DNA of 64,000 nt from Ampelomyces quisqualis (lineage: Eukaryota; Ascomycota; Dothideomycetes; Pleosporales; Phaeosphaeriaceae): positions 1,240,001 to 1,304,000 of the forward strand of contig JAGTXZ010000014.1 of the NCBI GenBank assembly GCA_018398575.1, written 5' to 3'. Below, piece by piece: positions 13,901-26,232 of the stretch. Numbering within the stretch: position 1 is the stretch's first letter; the number at the start of each line of letters is the position of its first letter. Position numbers and translations under genes: made by a program. Under the pieces are notes generated by a model. That model worked only from the letters and a program-made list of their open reading frames with translations, ran no database searches and was not told the DNA's origin.

Positions 13901-16186
13901 CCTGCAGCTTCTATACTGCTAACCTATAAAGAGGCAGTTAATAAGAAACTTACTAAGGCAAAAAGACTACTGCAGCTTCTTATAAATAAAGAGATCTTAG
14001 ACCTATAATAACGTAAAGTTACTTAATTGTTACTATCTTAACAATATAGCAAGCCTAGTCCTGCGTTACAAGAAAAGGATGTTATACTAGACAAGAGTAC
14101 ACTATATAATCTTACGCTAAATATCTACTATTATATTCTTTAGATATACAAGTCTTAAGATATAAAGTATGTAACAGATATATTTCCTATAAAGATATAG
14201 CTAAAATAGAGTACATTATAGAATTTTAATGTACTTTAACTCTTCTTTACTATAGCTAAATAGTACCTAGAGGTAAAGTGTTATTAGAGTATATATAACA
14301 AATTTACTAAGCTTAATAAAGCAAGAAAGAAAAGGCTGTACTTAAAGACTTAATAGACTATTAGAGACGCAAAAGTAATATACTCTTAGGCAAAAGAGTA
14401 ATATAGATCTCTACCTTCTAGAGATTATAAGCTTAGCACTAGACACAGTTAAGAAAATATACTCTACCTAAGCTAATAAAGCTATATCTTATTAAGAAAG
14501 GCTGCAGCACTATTAGGCAAAGCAAGTACTAACAGAATATAACTAAAAGAAGTATCTAATAGAAAAAATAATATTATAAGCTTATATAGTTAAAGTTAAT
14601 ACTCTAATAAGAGAAAGGGTAAAGCCTACGCAATAACTATTTCTTCTAGCTCTTCTAGCTTAGATAAGGATAACTCTAACAAGTAAGATAGACTAGTATA
14701 GTAGTATAGTAGTAGTAATATACATTCTACGTAGCAGTTGTATGCAGGATTCTTATCTAAACAATTTAACAAAAAGTAAACTAAGAAAGTGCCTGCGTAC
14801 GCACGCTACCTGCTCTACTATATAATCTGCATATTCTGCTTTACTTCTTTTATCTATTATTTTTCCTATACTAGAGTAGATAACAAAGGCTGCAATTATA
14901 AGCTTGCAAGAAGTACGCTCTCTTAGTAAGCTTCTAATTATATATTCTATCTACTAGCTTACTTACTTAACAACATATTAAGGAAAAGACCTTTAAATAG
15001 TAGCAAGAACTTTAACACAAGTAAACAATTCTCTGCTTGTTAGAACTTACTACTCTCTTCTTAGTAGTACTGTCCTTGCATAAGAAACTAACTAAAGGCA
15101 CTTTAAGACAACAACTTAAACAGCAGTAAGACATTTAAAGCTAGTAAATAACTTTTATATAATAATCTCTAACCTTAACTTAAGCATCTAGCCCTTTAGA
15201 AATCTAATAGTAAACTGTGTAGTATATTTAAAACTCGCCTTAAGCGTTATACCTACCTTAATAAGAGCATTAAGGATCTTATTAACACTACTAAAGCTGT
15301 AAAGCAACTTCTAAATGTAATAGTAACACGTTTAGTAGTACTAGGTTAGCAAAGAGTTAGTAAGACAACTCTAATAAATATGCTATTTAATTGCTACCTT
15401 CTAGCTATACCTAGAGCGCTAAGGTAATATAGCTTATACTGCTTTTGTAACTATTATTAGGTAAAGAGGCAATGCTACATATAATACTAAGACTAGTAAT
15501 ATTATTATCTACTTTAACAATAAGGTAGGTATAATAATCTGCATCTAAAGACAAGCTAACAACTAGTAGAAGAATTACAATACCTTAGAAAACAGAGATA
15601 ATACTCTTAACTAAAGAAAATTTATAAAAATAGCTTAAACAGTAATACAGCGCCTTAATTATAAGGTTTTCTACTCTTTTAACACTCTACCTACTACAAT
15701 ATATAAACTACTTCTTGTACTGCTATTAATATTCCTCTATTAACTATAACTACTTTCTTCTAGTTTATTTATCTACGCTAGGATCTAATAACTTATAAGA
15801 AACAAGATAGTTTTCTATTTGCAAAGAAGAATAACAAGTTACTGCAAGTTTAATTAATATTAAGATAACATGTATAATAACAATTGCTGTTGTGTAAGAG
15901 GTTTGTATAGCAGCAAAGTTACAGGATAACAATAGTAGTACAGGTAGAAGTAAGTTAATTCCTGTTCTGCTACTTTAGTGCAGAACTGCTCTTTTGTAGA
16001 TACAACTAGACGCGTGTTCTTACAACTAGAATGCACTAGGTCTGCGCTAGCGTAGCGCTATTAAGACGCTAGGGCAGCTGTGCGCGTTCTACGCGTAAAG
16101 ACGCTAGGGTAGCGTTGTTATAGCGCAGGCGCATTGCCGCGCGACTAACAGCTCTGCGCTGTAGCATCCTTACATATTGTTAGGTG

Positions 16187-16465
16187 TAAAGGATTAAAGA
16201 AAGTTTTTACGTAAGCAAGTAATTTCTATCTTACCTAGTGCCTGTCTACTGTATACTTTTTCTTAACCTCTTGTATAACTGCTTTTCTCTACCTACTATA
16301 TACTTTTCCTTAACCTCTTATATAACTACTTTTATCTAGATTATACCTTTATAAAGTGTAAAGAATTAAAAAAAGTTCTTATATAGGCTAGTAATTTCTA
16401 TCTTAACTAGTACCTGCCTACTATATACTTTTTCTTAACCTCTTATATAACTACTTTTATCTAGG
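16187..16465. repeat. Direct repeat, two to three degenerate units
   Basis: Units beginning AAAGGATTAAAGAAAG (about 16187) and AAAGAATTAAAAAAAG (about 16360) run in parallel for about 100 bp. Both include CTATATACTTTTTCTTAACC-like text and end in TATAACTACTTTTATCTAG. A third partial unit lies at about 16289-16340. Differences are mostly C/T and G/A. Confidence 0.6.
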
Positions 16466-16720
16466 TTGTTTATATATACTAGAATTTAATAGCTTATAAG
16501 AACTAAGGTAGACTCTATTAGGCAAAGAAGAGCAACAAAGCACTGTATTTTATTCTAGCAGCTGTTAGCACAACATTTACAATAACTACCTTTATTAAAT
16601 GCAATAGATTAAAGAAAGTTCTTATAGTTAAGAAGTAGCTAGGTAATAAAAACTCTAGTATAAACAGCATATAAGTTCTAATAGAAATCTAGTACTTAAC
16701 TAATAAGAGTACTTTAATTA

Positions 16721-16887
16721 TATATAGCTACAAAATTACGCAGCGTCTTAAGCTTCTTAAGAGCAACTGTCTGCGTAATAGCTATAAAAGTATAGAGCTA
16801 ATTATAAAACCTAAGCTACTTTACTATAAAAGACGTAAGAGAGATTTAAACCTATATAGCTATAAAGTTACGCAGCGCCTTAAGCTT
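16721..16887. repeat. 35-bp direct repeat pair
   Basis: 16721-16755 and 16853-16887 match at 32 of 35 bases (core TTACGCAGCG and TTAAGCTT), with three transitions. They lie 132 bp apart within the RIP block and may be remains of a terminal or tandem repeat. Confidence 0.6.
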
Positions 16888-17645
16888 ACACGCGTAATAA
16901 CTTTTAATAGGCTATAAGCGCTTATAACTTTGTTAACTAATCTTAATTTAATAGTATCTTTAGGCATATATCTAGATCTTATTTCTAGTCTCTTCTGCCT
17001 AATAGAAGGCGGCAGTTATTAAGATTACTAAAGACTTAGTAGGCTACAACGCTTGCTACGTCTACTACTTATAACTAAAGCTACCTAGTTGTAGTGTATT
17101 TACTAACACTGTCTTAAATATAAACTTCTAAGAGTTTTAGTAACAAGCAGCAAGTACTTAGTAAAGCCTATTAACGCAGTTTAACTAATAAGCAACTGCT
17201 ATAGTTATTAACAAGAATATTTGCTGTTATAAAGAATTAGTTTTAGATAGCTATAAAGGCAACAGGTGTTAGTTTAAATAAACAATTAACTTTACCTTTA
17301 TATTTCTAATCTGCTAGAAGCTTAAAGCGCTATAGCAAATGCTATTATAAGAAACTGCTTGCAGGTTATAATAACAGGTTAAATTGGATTAAAGAAAGAT
17401 TAATTAGCTTAACTCTAAATATATTTTTAGTTAAAAACCTAATAGCTTTTAAGATTTTGTGCTTAACTACGTTAATATTTACCTACGTCTTATATAGTAA
17501 GCAGTATTAGCAAGTACTGTTTGCCTAGCTTAAATAATGTACTGCTTAGAGCGTACAACAGCAGAATTTTTATTAATTTTGCGTAATACATAGTTTATAT
17601 ATATTTTAACAAAACATAAGATAATATACTGTAAGATTAGACAGG

Positions 17646-17788
17646 CAAAAAAACACCGCAACAGTGTAATATACACTGGAGCTGTGTAAATATCCCCTAC
17701 GTGCGGTGTAAAGGAGTGAATTTACACGATACTGCGGTGTATATTAACACCGCGCTGGGTATTTAACACCGCATTTGTACCCCAGTGC
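17646..17788. repeat. Terminal-repeat-like element end at the isochore boundary
   Basis: This 143-bp sequence, rich in ACACCGC and GCGGTGT words, aligns along its whole length with 42170-42310 (shared cores CCCTACGTGCGGTGTAAA and GTGAATTTACACGATACTG). A weaker copy in inverse orientation starts at 41692. It marks exactly where the AT-rich block stops and coding-like sequence starts, and the last codons of the truncated gene at 17744-18697 are read from it. It is most simply the right terminal inverted repeat of a DNA transposon extending into the AT-rich block. Confidence 0.7.
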
Positions 17789-18697
17789 ATGCGTTTCGAG
17801 CCCGGCAGGAGATTTCTCAAAGAATGGATGCAGGGCCGTCTGGAAATATAAACGGTCTTTGATCTTGATTACATTTGCAGTCGCAGTACGTGTACCTGAC
17901 GGATGCTGCACGTGAAGAGCCATCCCGACAGGCTTGATTGACATGGCACCATCGTACCAGACCTCCGTTGCGGACTTTAGGCCAGGGCTGACGGTGCCGA
18001 GCTCTAGAGTCAATGCAGACGGCCCAATGTCTTGGAAAGCTGGCGGTCTCTTCTCATCCATATCCGAATGAAACAGTGACCGTAAAGACGCTTGCATCAC
18101 CCAGTTCGATGAGGCCGTCGAGTTGGCGTGTTGGAACTTATGGGAGGCTTCGTCCTCATAATCGAAGTCGCGGTCGAAGTGCACCAATCTATTGTGTATG
18201 TCCGAAGCAGGTTGTCGGAGCCAGGCATCCAGGTCACTACCTGAGAACTCGAAGCCCAGGGCAGAATTATTGTGGGACGCAAGCTGCTCCATCTTCTGAA
18301 ACCCAGGATCCTTTGATGCGTGCGCGGTCTTGAACCCAGGGTACTGCGACAAAATCTTGCTGCTTTTAATAGCTTTCCGTGCATTCTTGCGGTAGTCTGG
18401 GTTCTCAGATATGAACAAAACAGTAGGTGCAGCTGCTCGTGATGATTTTCCAATCATATAAAAGGAAACGGTGATGCGATCTTCGCCGGGCACCGACCCA
18501 AAATGGTCTTCGAGATGCTTTTGTATTTCGGTATAGATTTGATTTTGACACTGATGTCGCAGGGTGCTTTGGATCTCCCAGCAGTAGTTCTTAGCGTCCA
18601 TTGGTCCGATATAAGCTCCGATACATGCTATTGGGTGAGGCGGTTTTGTGCGGAGGTCAGATACACTCAGCAGGGAGTCGAGAAGTCCGCCGGACAT
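17744..18697 (-). pseudogene. Fungal hypothetical protein, 3' end replaced by a repeat
   Basis: About 317 aa from the ATG at 18697 to a stop at 17744. The first ATG in frame starts MSGGLLDSLLSVSDL; an earlier GTG at 18718 is less likely. It resembles a widespread, uncharacterised fungal family with text like ILSQYPGFKTAH in the middle and a C-terminal region reminiscent of the start of a trypsin-like fold (ending near FQTALHPFFE). The final residues after THAL are encoded by the repeat at 17646-17788, so the natural C terminus is missing. If the trypsin-like reading is right, the catalytic Asp and Ser regions are lost. The body has no stops, so loss may be recent, or the truncated protein may still be made. 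Family assignment is from memory. Confidence 0.6.
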
Positions 18698-19356
18698 GGC
18701 ATCATTGCGTTGGCTCACGATCTAGACTTCGTGGAAATGTCGGAGAGTTCCGAGGTCATGAAATTTATTGTTGCGTCAAGCTCAAATGTTGCTGGCGCGG
18801 TGTCGCATGACACTCTGGTACAAAATATTGGGCACGAGAGCGTTCTCACCTCCGTCGACACAACCGAAGTGATCGCGCTGGGGGGCCTTCCTCGTTTAAT
18901 GGACAGCGCATATGAAGTAGGCTCAACATTCCCTAGCGTCAGTACAGCCACGCTTCCTTGATGCCCAAGGGCTACCACCTACGTCGTCCACACAATCGTG
19001 CATGGCACTCTGACCGGTCGACGAAAATTAGCACCACCGATGATGCATCACAGCCACCACGAAAAAATTGCGCATACAAGTCGAACCAATCATCTGTCAG
19101 AATCTCTTGCCTTCAAGCAGTGCTGCGGCCCTGGAAAGTGTAGCCTGGATAGATGGCTATGCTACACGGCTCGAACAAGTGCAGGCGAAATGACCGTTCT
19201 TGGAAATGCATGCAACATTACTGCGCGCTGGTCGCGTATCCTGATGCGTTTTTACCCGCCCGGATTGTGGACCTCACTTGTATCTCTAGAGCGCTTTTCA
19301 CTGTACCACGCTCTTGAGCAACAGTTGCTGCAAGCAGTTCAACGGTCGATCTGGCT
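18698..19356. other. Gap between two decayed genes
   Basis: Overlapping plus and minus open frames exist here (for example 18503-18961 plus and 18715-18978 minus), but none has recognisable content. It may hold the decayed 5' part of the gene at 19357 or the promoter of the one at 18697. Confidence 0.4.
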
Positions 19357-20428
19357 ATGTCGACTTTACCGGGCTTACTTCACGAATCGCTTGATAGTGG
19401 AACGAGGAAAAGGATACCTTCGCTTTTGTGGCCAGCCCCCGTAGCCGAATCTAAGTCCTTGGACTGGGAGCCTTACCTGACCTACTACGCAAAACAATGC
19501 CACCATGCCTTGCACGACCAAGGCAAGCACATGATTGCCAGAACACATCAGCATATTTTAGACATAACGCGAGACTTCGAGGAGTGCCGTGATCGAGACA
19601 CAGCAAAGTCACATCTGAAGCCCCTTTTCAGTTCGCAAGATCACCCGCACGAAGATGAGATTCTGAACAACACAATCGATCTCGCAGCTCGAGTCTACAC
19701 AATGATCAACATTGGCGGTGGCAAGTACGCTATCTCGGGTTATTGGCGGCTCGAATGGGAAGACGGAAATCTGAACGACTTCCTGTCCGACTACTTTGAC
19801 CAGAAATCGGAACTCGACACAGGCAGCCTTAAGTTAGAACGTGCGTTCAAAGCTTGCAAGCTGCAAAAGATCGCTGGCATTAAGATTCAGTGGACGGACA
19901 ATTTGACGGACCACCTGCGGCTAGTTGATGATGAAGAAAAGATTGTAGCGATTTTCCACCACGCATCGTTTTTGAAACGACAAACTAGGTATGGAAGCAT
20001 GTTAAGAGTGCTGAATATACATTGCTAACATTACTAGCCAAGTATTTCCACTCGGACTTGTCGAGAAGACCCTCCGCACCATAGCTCTTTTGTTCCCTCA
20101 AAATGACCGCGAGACCAAGGAGTGGTTCCAAAAATTGCCCAGCTCCCACAGGTTAGACAAGCTGTTGTTGAAATGTGGCTCACTACGACTTGACGATCGA
20201 CAGTTCGGGAAGTTTCAATTCTGGCACGATCGGCTTGTGATTCTCAAGCAAGCGTTCGACGAGTCGCGGCCCACAGGCTTGACACAGTGATGGTTCGACA
20301 GGCGAAATGGAGTGCAATGGTATACTTTCTGGGTAGCTGTAGTCGTTCTTGTTCTCACCATCTTCTTTGGGACGGTACAAAGCATCGAAGGAGCGTTGCA
20401 GGTATACAAGGCGTATCATCCGACTTAG
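19357..20428 (+). pseudogene. Fungal uncharacterised membrane protein, in-frame stop
   Basis: Exon 19357-19988, intron 19989-20037 (49 bp, branch TGCTAAC), then an exon from 20038. The reading continues to a TGA at 20288-20290 and, in the same frame, on to TAG at 20426-20428. The text on both sides of the TGA belongs together: a WFDRRNGVQWYTFW-like stretch and a hydrophobic segment (VVLVLTIFFGTVQ) follow, the usual C-terminal membrane anchor of this fungal family, where two Trp normally stand at the stop. One Trp codon has become TGA. The N terminus is probably incomplete, since the frame is closed by another TGA just upstream of the ATG. The family is common in Dothideomycetes and Sordariomycetes, with no known function (from memory). 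Confidence 0.65.
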
Positions 20429-20967
20429 ATTTTGCGCAAGCAAAGTCAGTTTCTTGTACCCTTCATCGAAAGCAAAGATGGTGGCATGGGTGGACTGGCG
20501 GCGACATCAAGGAGGCCCGATGAGCTTTCAGGTCTACACTGAATGTCTGCGCTCCTACGATCCTCCTTCGCTCTGGGGCTGGGGAACTTCGGAAGCCTCC
20601 TTAGCATTCTTAACACGATCAATGCGCTGGAACATCTTTAAAACGTTCTCGTCTGTGTCATTCAGTTCCAGTCGCTCCTTGAGGCACCACACAAAGCCCC
20701 AAATTTCATACCAGGAATGATGTTTGATGTTGTGCGTCTAGTAGATGAAATTGCCGGTTTCAAAGCTCGTTGAACAGGGACGAGCTTTGCTTGGAGTACT
20801 CGGGGTGGATGGGGTATCTTTCGAGCTGACGAAAAATGTCCTCGGGATGAAGTTGCCATGGTTGGACTTCGTGCTAACCTAAAAAGGTTACTGTGCCATG
20901 TGCGTGTAGGCAACCCCACTGCGAGTTATAACGTGGCACTCTATCCACAATTGATCCCAAATCCAGT
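20429..20967 (+). other. Gap with gene relic and NmrA-gene promoter
   Basis: Apart from the relic at 20543-20773 it holds only the 194 bp before the reductase gene. No other gene is visible. Confidence 0.5.
20543..20773 (+). pseudogene. Short relic reading frame with internal TAA
   Basis: A 77-codon frame starts MSALLRSSFALGLGNFGSLL and ends EIAGFKAR before TGA, with one TAA in the middle (after NALEHL). Both halves look like real fungal protein text, amphipathic and without low complexity, so this is probably the remains of a gene end. I do not recognise the family. It lies directly behind the other two decayed genes. Confidence 0.35.
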
Positions 20968-21879
20968 ATGAGAATCACGAATGTTGCCCTCATCGGCGGC
21001 ACCGGTACATTGGGCGCGCCTGTTCTCAAAGCGCTCAAAGCCTCTGAATTCAACATCTACGTCATCAACCGCCAGACATCCAAATCAGTTTTTCCGCGCA
21101 CGCAAGTCATAACAGTGCCCGATGATCTCGATGTTGACGAGGTCGCACAATCTCTGCGAGAAAAAGAGATTGACGCGCTTATAATCACTATTGCAGGAAG
21201 TCACGTGGACTCGCAGAAGAAGCTCATCGATGCCGCCTTCAAGAGCGGCGTGAAGCGTGTCATGCCCGCGGAGTTTGGAAGCTGTGACTCCGCGGACGAC
21301 AAGACGAACGAGATGCTTCCGCTGATGAAAGGAAAGAAAGATGTGCGAGACTACTTACTCAAAGTGCAAAAGAAGGAACGCGAGGGCGTAGGAAAGCTAA
21401 CATGGACGAGCTTGGTTACAGGCCACTTCTTCGACTATGGACTTACATGTGGGCTGCTGAAGTTCGACGTAAAGGGTCGCAAAGCACACATATTAGACGG
21501 CGGAAACATCAAATTCTCGGGCTCGAACCTAGACTTCATCGGGCAAGCTGTCATCAAGATTCTTGAAAAGCCAGAAGAGACCGAGAACAAGCTTTTGTAT
21601 GTCCACAGCCATCACGTCACGCAATTAGAAGTTCTCGACGCGCTGGAGAAGGCGACAGGCGACAAGTTTGAGCGCATCGATCAAAATAGCGAAGAGGAGC
21701 TCAGAATTGTATGCCCGAAGATGCTTAACGGTGATAGCGAAGCGAGGGAGGAGGTCGTAGCGGTGTGGGGAGTTATTGCGTCGGACTGGAGAGAGAAGGA
21801 TGGGTTCGCGAACACAGTGCTAGGACTTGAGGAGGAGGACTTGGAAGATACCATCCGGAAGGTTGTCACAGAATTATAG
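20968..21879 (+). CDS. NmrA-like / isoflavone-reductase-type NAD(P)-binding protein
   Basis: Intronless, 303 aa. The N terminus has an extended-SDR Rossmann loop, GGTGTLG at residues 10-16, preceded by a hydrophobic beta strand. The conserved PAEFGS of the NmrA / phenylcoumaran-benzylic-ether-reductase group follows about 100 residues in. Length (about 300) is normal for the family. Members bind NAD(P) and act either as reductases on aromatic or secondary metabolites or as redox-sensing regulators; the sequence does not decide which. The ATG at 20968 immediately precedes the Rossmann strand, so the start is secure. It is the first intact gene beside the decayed region. Confidence 0.85.
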   Translation: MRITNVALIGGTGTLGAPVLKALKASEFNIYVINRQTSKSVFPRTQVITVPDDLDVDEVAQSLREKEIDALIITIAGSHVDSQKKLIDAAFKSGVKRVMPAEFGSCDSADDKTNEMLPLMKGKKDVRDYLLKVQKKEREGVGKLTWTSLVTGHFFDYGLTCGLLKFDVKGRKAHILDGGNIKFSGSNLDFIGQAVIKILEKPEETENKLLYVHSHHVTQLEVLDALEKATGDKFERIDQNSEEELRIVCPKMLNGDSEAREEVVAVWGVIASDWREKDGFANTVLGLEEEDLEDTIRKVVTEL

Positions 21880-22336
21880 TGGAAATAACGCCGACTTCTT
21901 GAACTATCCTGGATATAGTCAACTTCCAGACCGAGCTCCTTGAATACGATATGCTGCAAATTGGAGGCTTCAGCTTATCTAAATCGCTCCCCTCACGCAA
22001 GAGGCTAGATGGCTTGGGCGTCTTATGATTTTACTTATAGCGCTGCGGCCATCTTCATGTCGTTCTCCGGCCGCTACATACGGTATGGTTTATCCATTGA
22101 TAACTTACGCTGCCTACTATTGTACTTTCGCTATTGACCTGCTGCTTCTGGAGGTGAAGGGAGATTGCAGGTATTGTGCGATAAGCTCACAATAGTAAAT
22201 TGTCGATATTGCGGTCAAAACGTCTGCCTGCTACCATAAATACTCCCTCTGTACTATTACAGTCTCCAATCTTTCCTGATTGTTACACAGTACTAATTCC
22301 CTTACTTTTCTCTTTCCTCAACTCCAACAAAACAAC
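21880..22336. other. Intergenic, promoter of the next gene
   Basis: No gene. A pyrimidine-rich stretch at about 22255-22325 just before the ATG at 22337 is typical of fungal core promoters and 5' leaders. Confidence 0.4.
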
Positions 22337-23232
22337 ATGCAACACTCGAAAGCCTCCCCGAAGAAGATCACCAACTTCGACCTCCTGCTCCAAGACATCC
22401 GCAAGATTCTTGGAGCCAACTATACGTTCTACCAAGAGTGTATACTTGCCATTACCCGCGCTGCTGCACGTCACGAGGACGCCTCTGCTTGGTATGAGCA
22501 GATGGAGCAGGTGGTAGAGGGGGTCGAGAAGGTAGCCATGAGCCATGCGGGTGTGTTATTCCTGCTGCAAGAGTTGGTGCGCGGTGAATGTGAGAAAACG
22601 TTGGCCGGCCTTTCACCTTGCGGACATTGTTTATTGATCTGCACGAAGCTCCACTGGTCAACGAGATGCCTCCTCCTCCACTTCCTCGTCGCCTGCAAAC
22701 TCCTGTGCCACCTCAATCACCTCAACCACCCGCGATGGAGCAGCAACGCGCTCCAAAGCGGCCTTACAACCTCCACATCAACCTTCCGAGCCGGCCTGAC
22801 TTCGCCTTCTCTTTCCGCGCCGCCCCCGATCCCGCTGCCAATTTCGCTCACCTCGAGCCTTCGCAGCCCGAAGATGCGTTCAAGTTCACTGGCTTTGACC
22901 CCATCTTCTTCACCGATCCCCGCTTCCAGTTTGACGTCAGGAAGTACTGGGGCATACCCGCCGGCCGTGCTAACATCGCCGTTCCCAACAATGGTGCACA
23001 TCCAGTTGTCAACTTCACTGCAAACTACCGCAGCCCCGCCGCCGCCATTCCGCGCTACGACCCCGCCGACGATGACCTGAAGATGTTCCTCGAGTACGAG
23101 CAGCGCGCGACCGAGACAGAAGAGAGCAAGGGCAAGAGCGAGACAGGGTGGATTGCAGAGAGTGAGCAAGGACATCGTGTTGCACGGCTGGCGCATCTGA
23201 GGCACAAGCTCGCGGAAAGGACTGAAGACTGA
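22337..23232 (+). CDS. Uncharacterised protein, 276 aa
   Basis: Two exons, 22337-22583 and 22649-23232, joined across a 65-bp intron (GTGAAT..GAAG) that moves the frame. The joined protein is 276 aa. The N-terminal third (KKITNFDLLLQDIRKIL..) is helical and charged. A Pro-rich linker follows (PPPPLPRRLQTPVPPQ), then a region with many Phe and Pro residues (GFDPIFFTDPRFQFDVRKYW) and an acidic, coiled-coil-like tail. No signal peptide or membrane segment. I do not recognise a family. ATG context is ACAACATGC. The intron acceptor is the least certain point. Confidence 0.6.
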
Positions 23233-26232
23233 GGGTTACAAGTGGCATTTGGTCTGTTCGTGACAACGCGGCGGACAATTGAGAAGTGGTCCATCAACGA
23301 TGTTTCCGGAGAGTGGACGACTATATCGTAAGGCTTTTGGACGCAGATTTCATATTGCGCGGCATTGGTTCTTCGCGTTGAAGGAGCTGTACACAAAATT
23401 GGCCGAGCAAGCAAGATACCCACGGAGGAGTTCAAAGGTGGTGTACTCAAAAGGAGCATCTACCCGGCGTTTGGCTTCGACTAGATGATGACCTAGTTGT
23501 ATTTCTGGCAGCTACACTTTGTACTTCACTCTTACGGACGTACATATGACTGAAAGTCTCGTTGACTAGCAATCCCATTGCCAGCTGCCGCAAATCCCAT
23601 CCCGCCCGCCAAAGGCGTTCTCACTTCGCATGACTCTACACTACTTCAGGCTTAGTTTCCCGGTGAGGTCATATCATTATGTCTATTGTCTAGAAAACTT
23701 CTCTCCGTTTAGGCAATTGGTTCCACTTAGCCTTGCGACACAAGCCACCCGTGCGTATTTGACACGCTATTGCTGAGCTGAATCTCCGCAACATCTGTAC
23801 TTGCAGTATGGATACCGTGGCTCGAACCCCGACTACTACGATTCAGGATTTCTAGTCCGACCTGGGGACTTGCAATACTGGACCTATGGTATCTACAGTA
23901 GTAATAGTGCGACCAGTAAAGGCTCCATGTTTGGGAACTGCTGTAGGTAAGTGACTTCACTAATCTTATGTCCGACATATTATCTAACCGCCTGAGTTAA
24001 TTCTTATGGATGGTGTGACTTAGGTAAGGATTATTGTAGCAAGGGTTGAAATTCTCTGTGCGCCGCATGCAACGATAGCACTGAGTCAGGGTCACGTACT
24101 TCATCCTCAACTATTCTTTTAAAGTCGACGCTACTGCTCCGAAGTCTACCCTAAACCCTTCGTCATCAAACACACCTGTCCCCAGGTTCGTGGTGTCAAG
24201 TAACTTCCGATGTGGTAATGGAGGTGGAGCCCTATCTAAAGGAATGACACGAGAGCGATCTGAATTCGGAAATCATTTTTGTCAATGCCGATACTGGTAC
24301 GCAGACATATTTTACCGTGAGCACGATAGTACTGATAAAACTGAGAGGTAGCTCCCATGAGTATTGCGGTACTGGCTTTCAGTCAGAATCTGGCCTTTGA
24401 TCATCACCGTCGCCATCGTCGGCACCAGCACGAGCGCCAACACTGGTGTCAACCAAATTCAGCTTTAGCCTCCCAATGCTTATAGTACTCCCTGAATATT
24501 TGGGCTTCACCAACCGCTATCCCGGCGCACTTCACGCTCTCTGCTCTATGCAACCAATCCCGCGTGTCACGTCAATTAACCAACCTCACTATGTACAATG
24601 TGTTGAGACAGCTGTCTATCCCAGAATGCGAACAAAGATGCAAAATTTCTGATGCGTCTTCGTATGCGATTGGCAGGGCGTCTGCTCGGCACTCTTACCT
24701 CTAAGATGTTCCGTTTATGACTACCGAGGGGCTGAGGGCTTCTGACCAAGAGGTTTACTATGATGCGAATTTCTTTCGGCCTGCACTACCGGCCTGTCAC
24801 TTTAATGTGTAGATTAGATTGGAAAGTAGCTTTATGTGGGTCCCCAATATACCGAGTTATCCTTTTACCATCCGTGCTTATGCGAACACAGGTTTTCATT
24901 CACTGCATTAAGCTATGTGACTTATACAAAAGCGTCGACACTATGTACACAATATTGCCCGTGGCAGACAGCTTTGTGACAGTCGTATCCTGCGTGAAGT
25001 TTCGCAACGCACAAAGAGGGGTTGTTCACACTCTCGCGTTCATTCACGAATTGCAAGTGTATATACATCATGATATGAACACACTCATATCTTGCAATCT
25101 TTCCGAATTTCTTAAACAATTAGCCTCGACTATCCATTCGAAATTCGAACAACCTTGTTGCATACAAGGTTTTTCAGGCCCATCTACAACAGAGACTTTT
25201 TTAGCCATGCCGCAATCAACACCCTCTCCTACTACACCTCATCCGCCTTCTCCAGCTGCCCTGTTGTCTCTTCAAGCTCCTGGCCTCGGCCGATCCGGAA
25301 CTCCACAGCTGCGAGGCGGATGTAGTCGGTGTTGCGATGGTGGTCAGCCAGGATTTTGCTGTGGCTGGTAAGTCTTACACGCAAAGAGCAGGAGTGATGT
25401 GGAGAGTCGTTAAGATAAAGAAGGCTGATGATTGACAACGCAGGCCCATCGATGGATGCTTGTGCTGCGTTGTGCAGTAAGAAATGATGCCTAGCTTGGA
25501 GCCAGCGGTATCCTCTTGGACGTGGGCGGTATGTTTTGTAGTATTGAACCCGTTTGTAAATTTGTAACTACCACGATGATACATTTCAGCCTTCAGTACA
25601 TCAGTGCTCCATTGAGAGATTATGAAGCCGCTGATGGTATGTGTGTGCAACTCAAGGAGGTATTGAGCGCAGTCCAGTAAAACCATTCAACCTCAAGCAA
25701 CCTTCGATCATGGCCAAGACCTGATATCCATACTTTTCAAAGGCTTGGGCCGAGGCACCACGATCCATGCATGGGTACTCCGTAGTTGAATAGCAGCATT
25801 TCATAGAGTCAAGTCGACAGCTATCGAACGCCAACGCAACAAGATTGTAAAGCAAAAAGATAGCTTTCTAACCATTAAAACCCGTTACCAACCTCAGTCC
25901 TAAGCTTGCTGCCCGCAGTCGAACTTCTATCACTGTCATCCAATACATTTCGTCGAGCCTCAGGGCAAAAAGAAAAAACATACAACAGCGGGGATTCGCT
26001 AGTGGTCACCCACCTAATTACTAGTCCGCCGGTACGTTGCTTAAATAGGGCTGAGCGAACGGGAAGCCTTGTTTTCAACGTCCTATGGTCGTATGTGCCA
26101 AACAATATTCGAAATTTGTTGTATATACTACTATGCTACAACACAGCTAGCAGCAGCCTCTGGACCTCGAAATGGCACACAGTGCAAGTCCCTACATCTG
26201 CCCAACATTTCAACCCCGGCCGCACAAACCTA
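23233..26232. other. 3-kb gene-poor region
   Basis: No convincing gene. Short open frames on both strands overlap each other and lack recognisable content. A TACTCCGTA word is at 25776-25784, and a possible orphan coding exon at 25232-25364. Base composition is ordinary and RIP marks are weak. Confidence 0.5.
25232..25364 (-). pseudogene. Possible orphan 3' exon
   Basis: About 44 codons after a plausible acceptor (ACTTACCAG), reading HSKILADHHRNTDYIRLAAV then an acidic Glu-rich tail and a stop. The text is protein-like and has no stops, but no convincing upstream exon was found up to 26 kb. It may be the last exon of a decayed or poorly resolved gene. Confidence 0.25.

Larger units (their letters stand above)
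1..17645. other. AT-rich RIP-mutated repeat block
   Basis: The block is very AT-rich, dense in TAA and TAG in all frames, and holds no intact open reading frame of useful length. CpG is kept. In the lines I read closely, TCA/TGA and CCA/TGG are nearly missing while ACA/TGT and GCA/TGC stay common, and the two copies of the internal repeat differ mostly by C/T and G/A changes. This is the picture left by repeat-induced point mutation in ascomycetes, a premeiotic process that mutates cytosines in duplicated DNA. The change to normal composition near 17640 is abrupt. The block contains at least two gypsy elements and about 6.7 kb of other repeat-derived sequence. Confidence 0.9.
10945..17645. 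other. RIP-degraded repeats of unknown type
   Basis: This region has the same composition and stop density as the gypsy part but no sequence similarity to it that I could see. No gene is readable. On the plus strand near 14810-14930 a remnant has paired Cys codons (C-x2-C and a later C) in a setting like Cys-rich domains of fungal repeat-encoded proteins, which is only a hint. A pocket at about 16010-16165 is richer in GC, with GCGC-type words and two copies of AAGACGCTAGGG. Short direct repeats occur at 16187-16465 and 16721-16887. Confidence 0.6.
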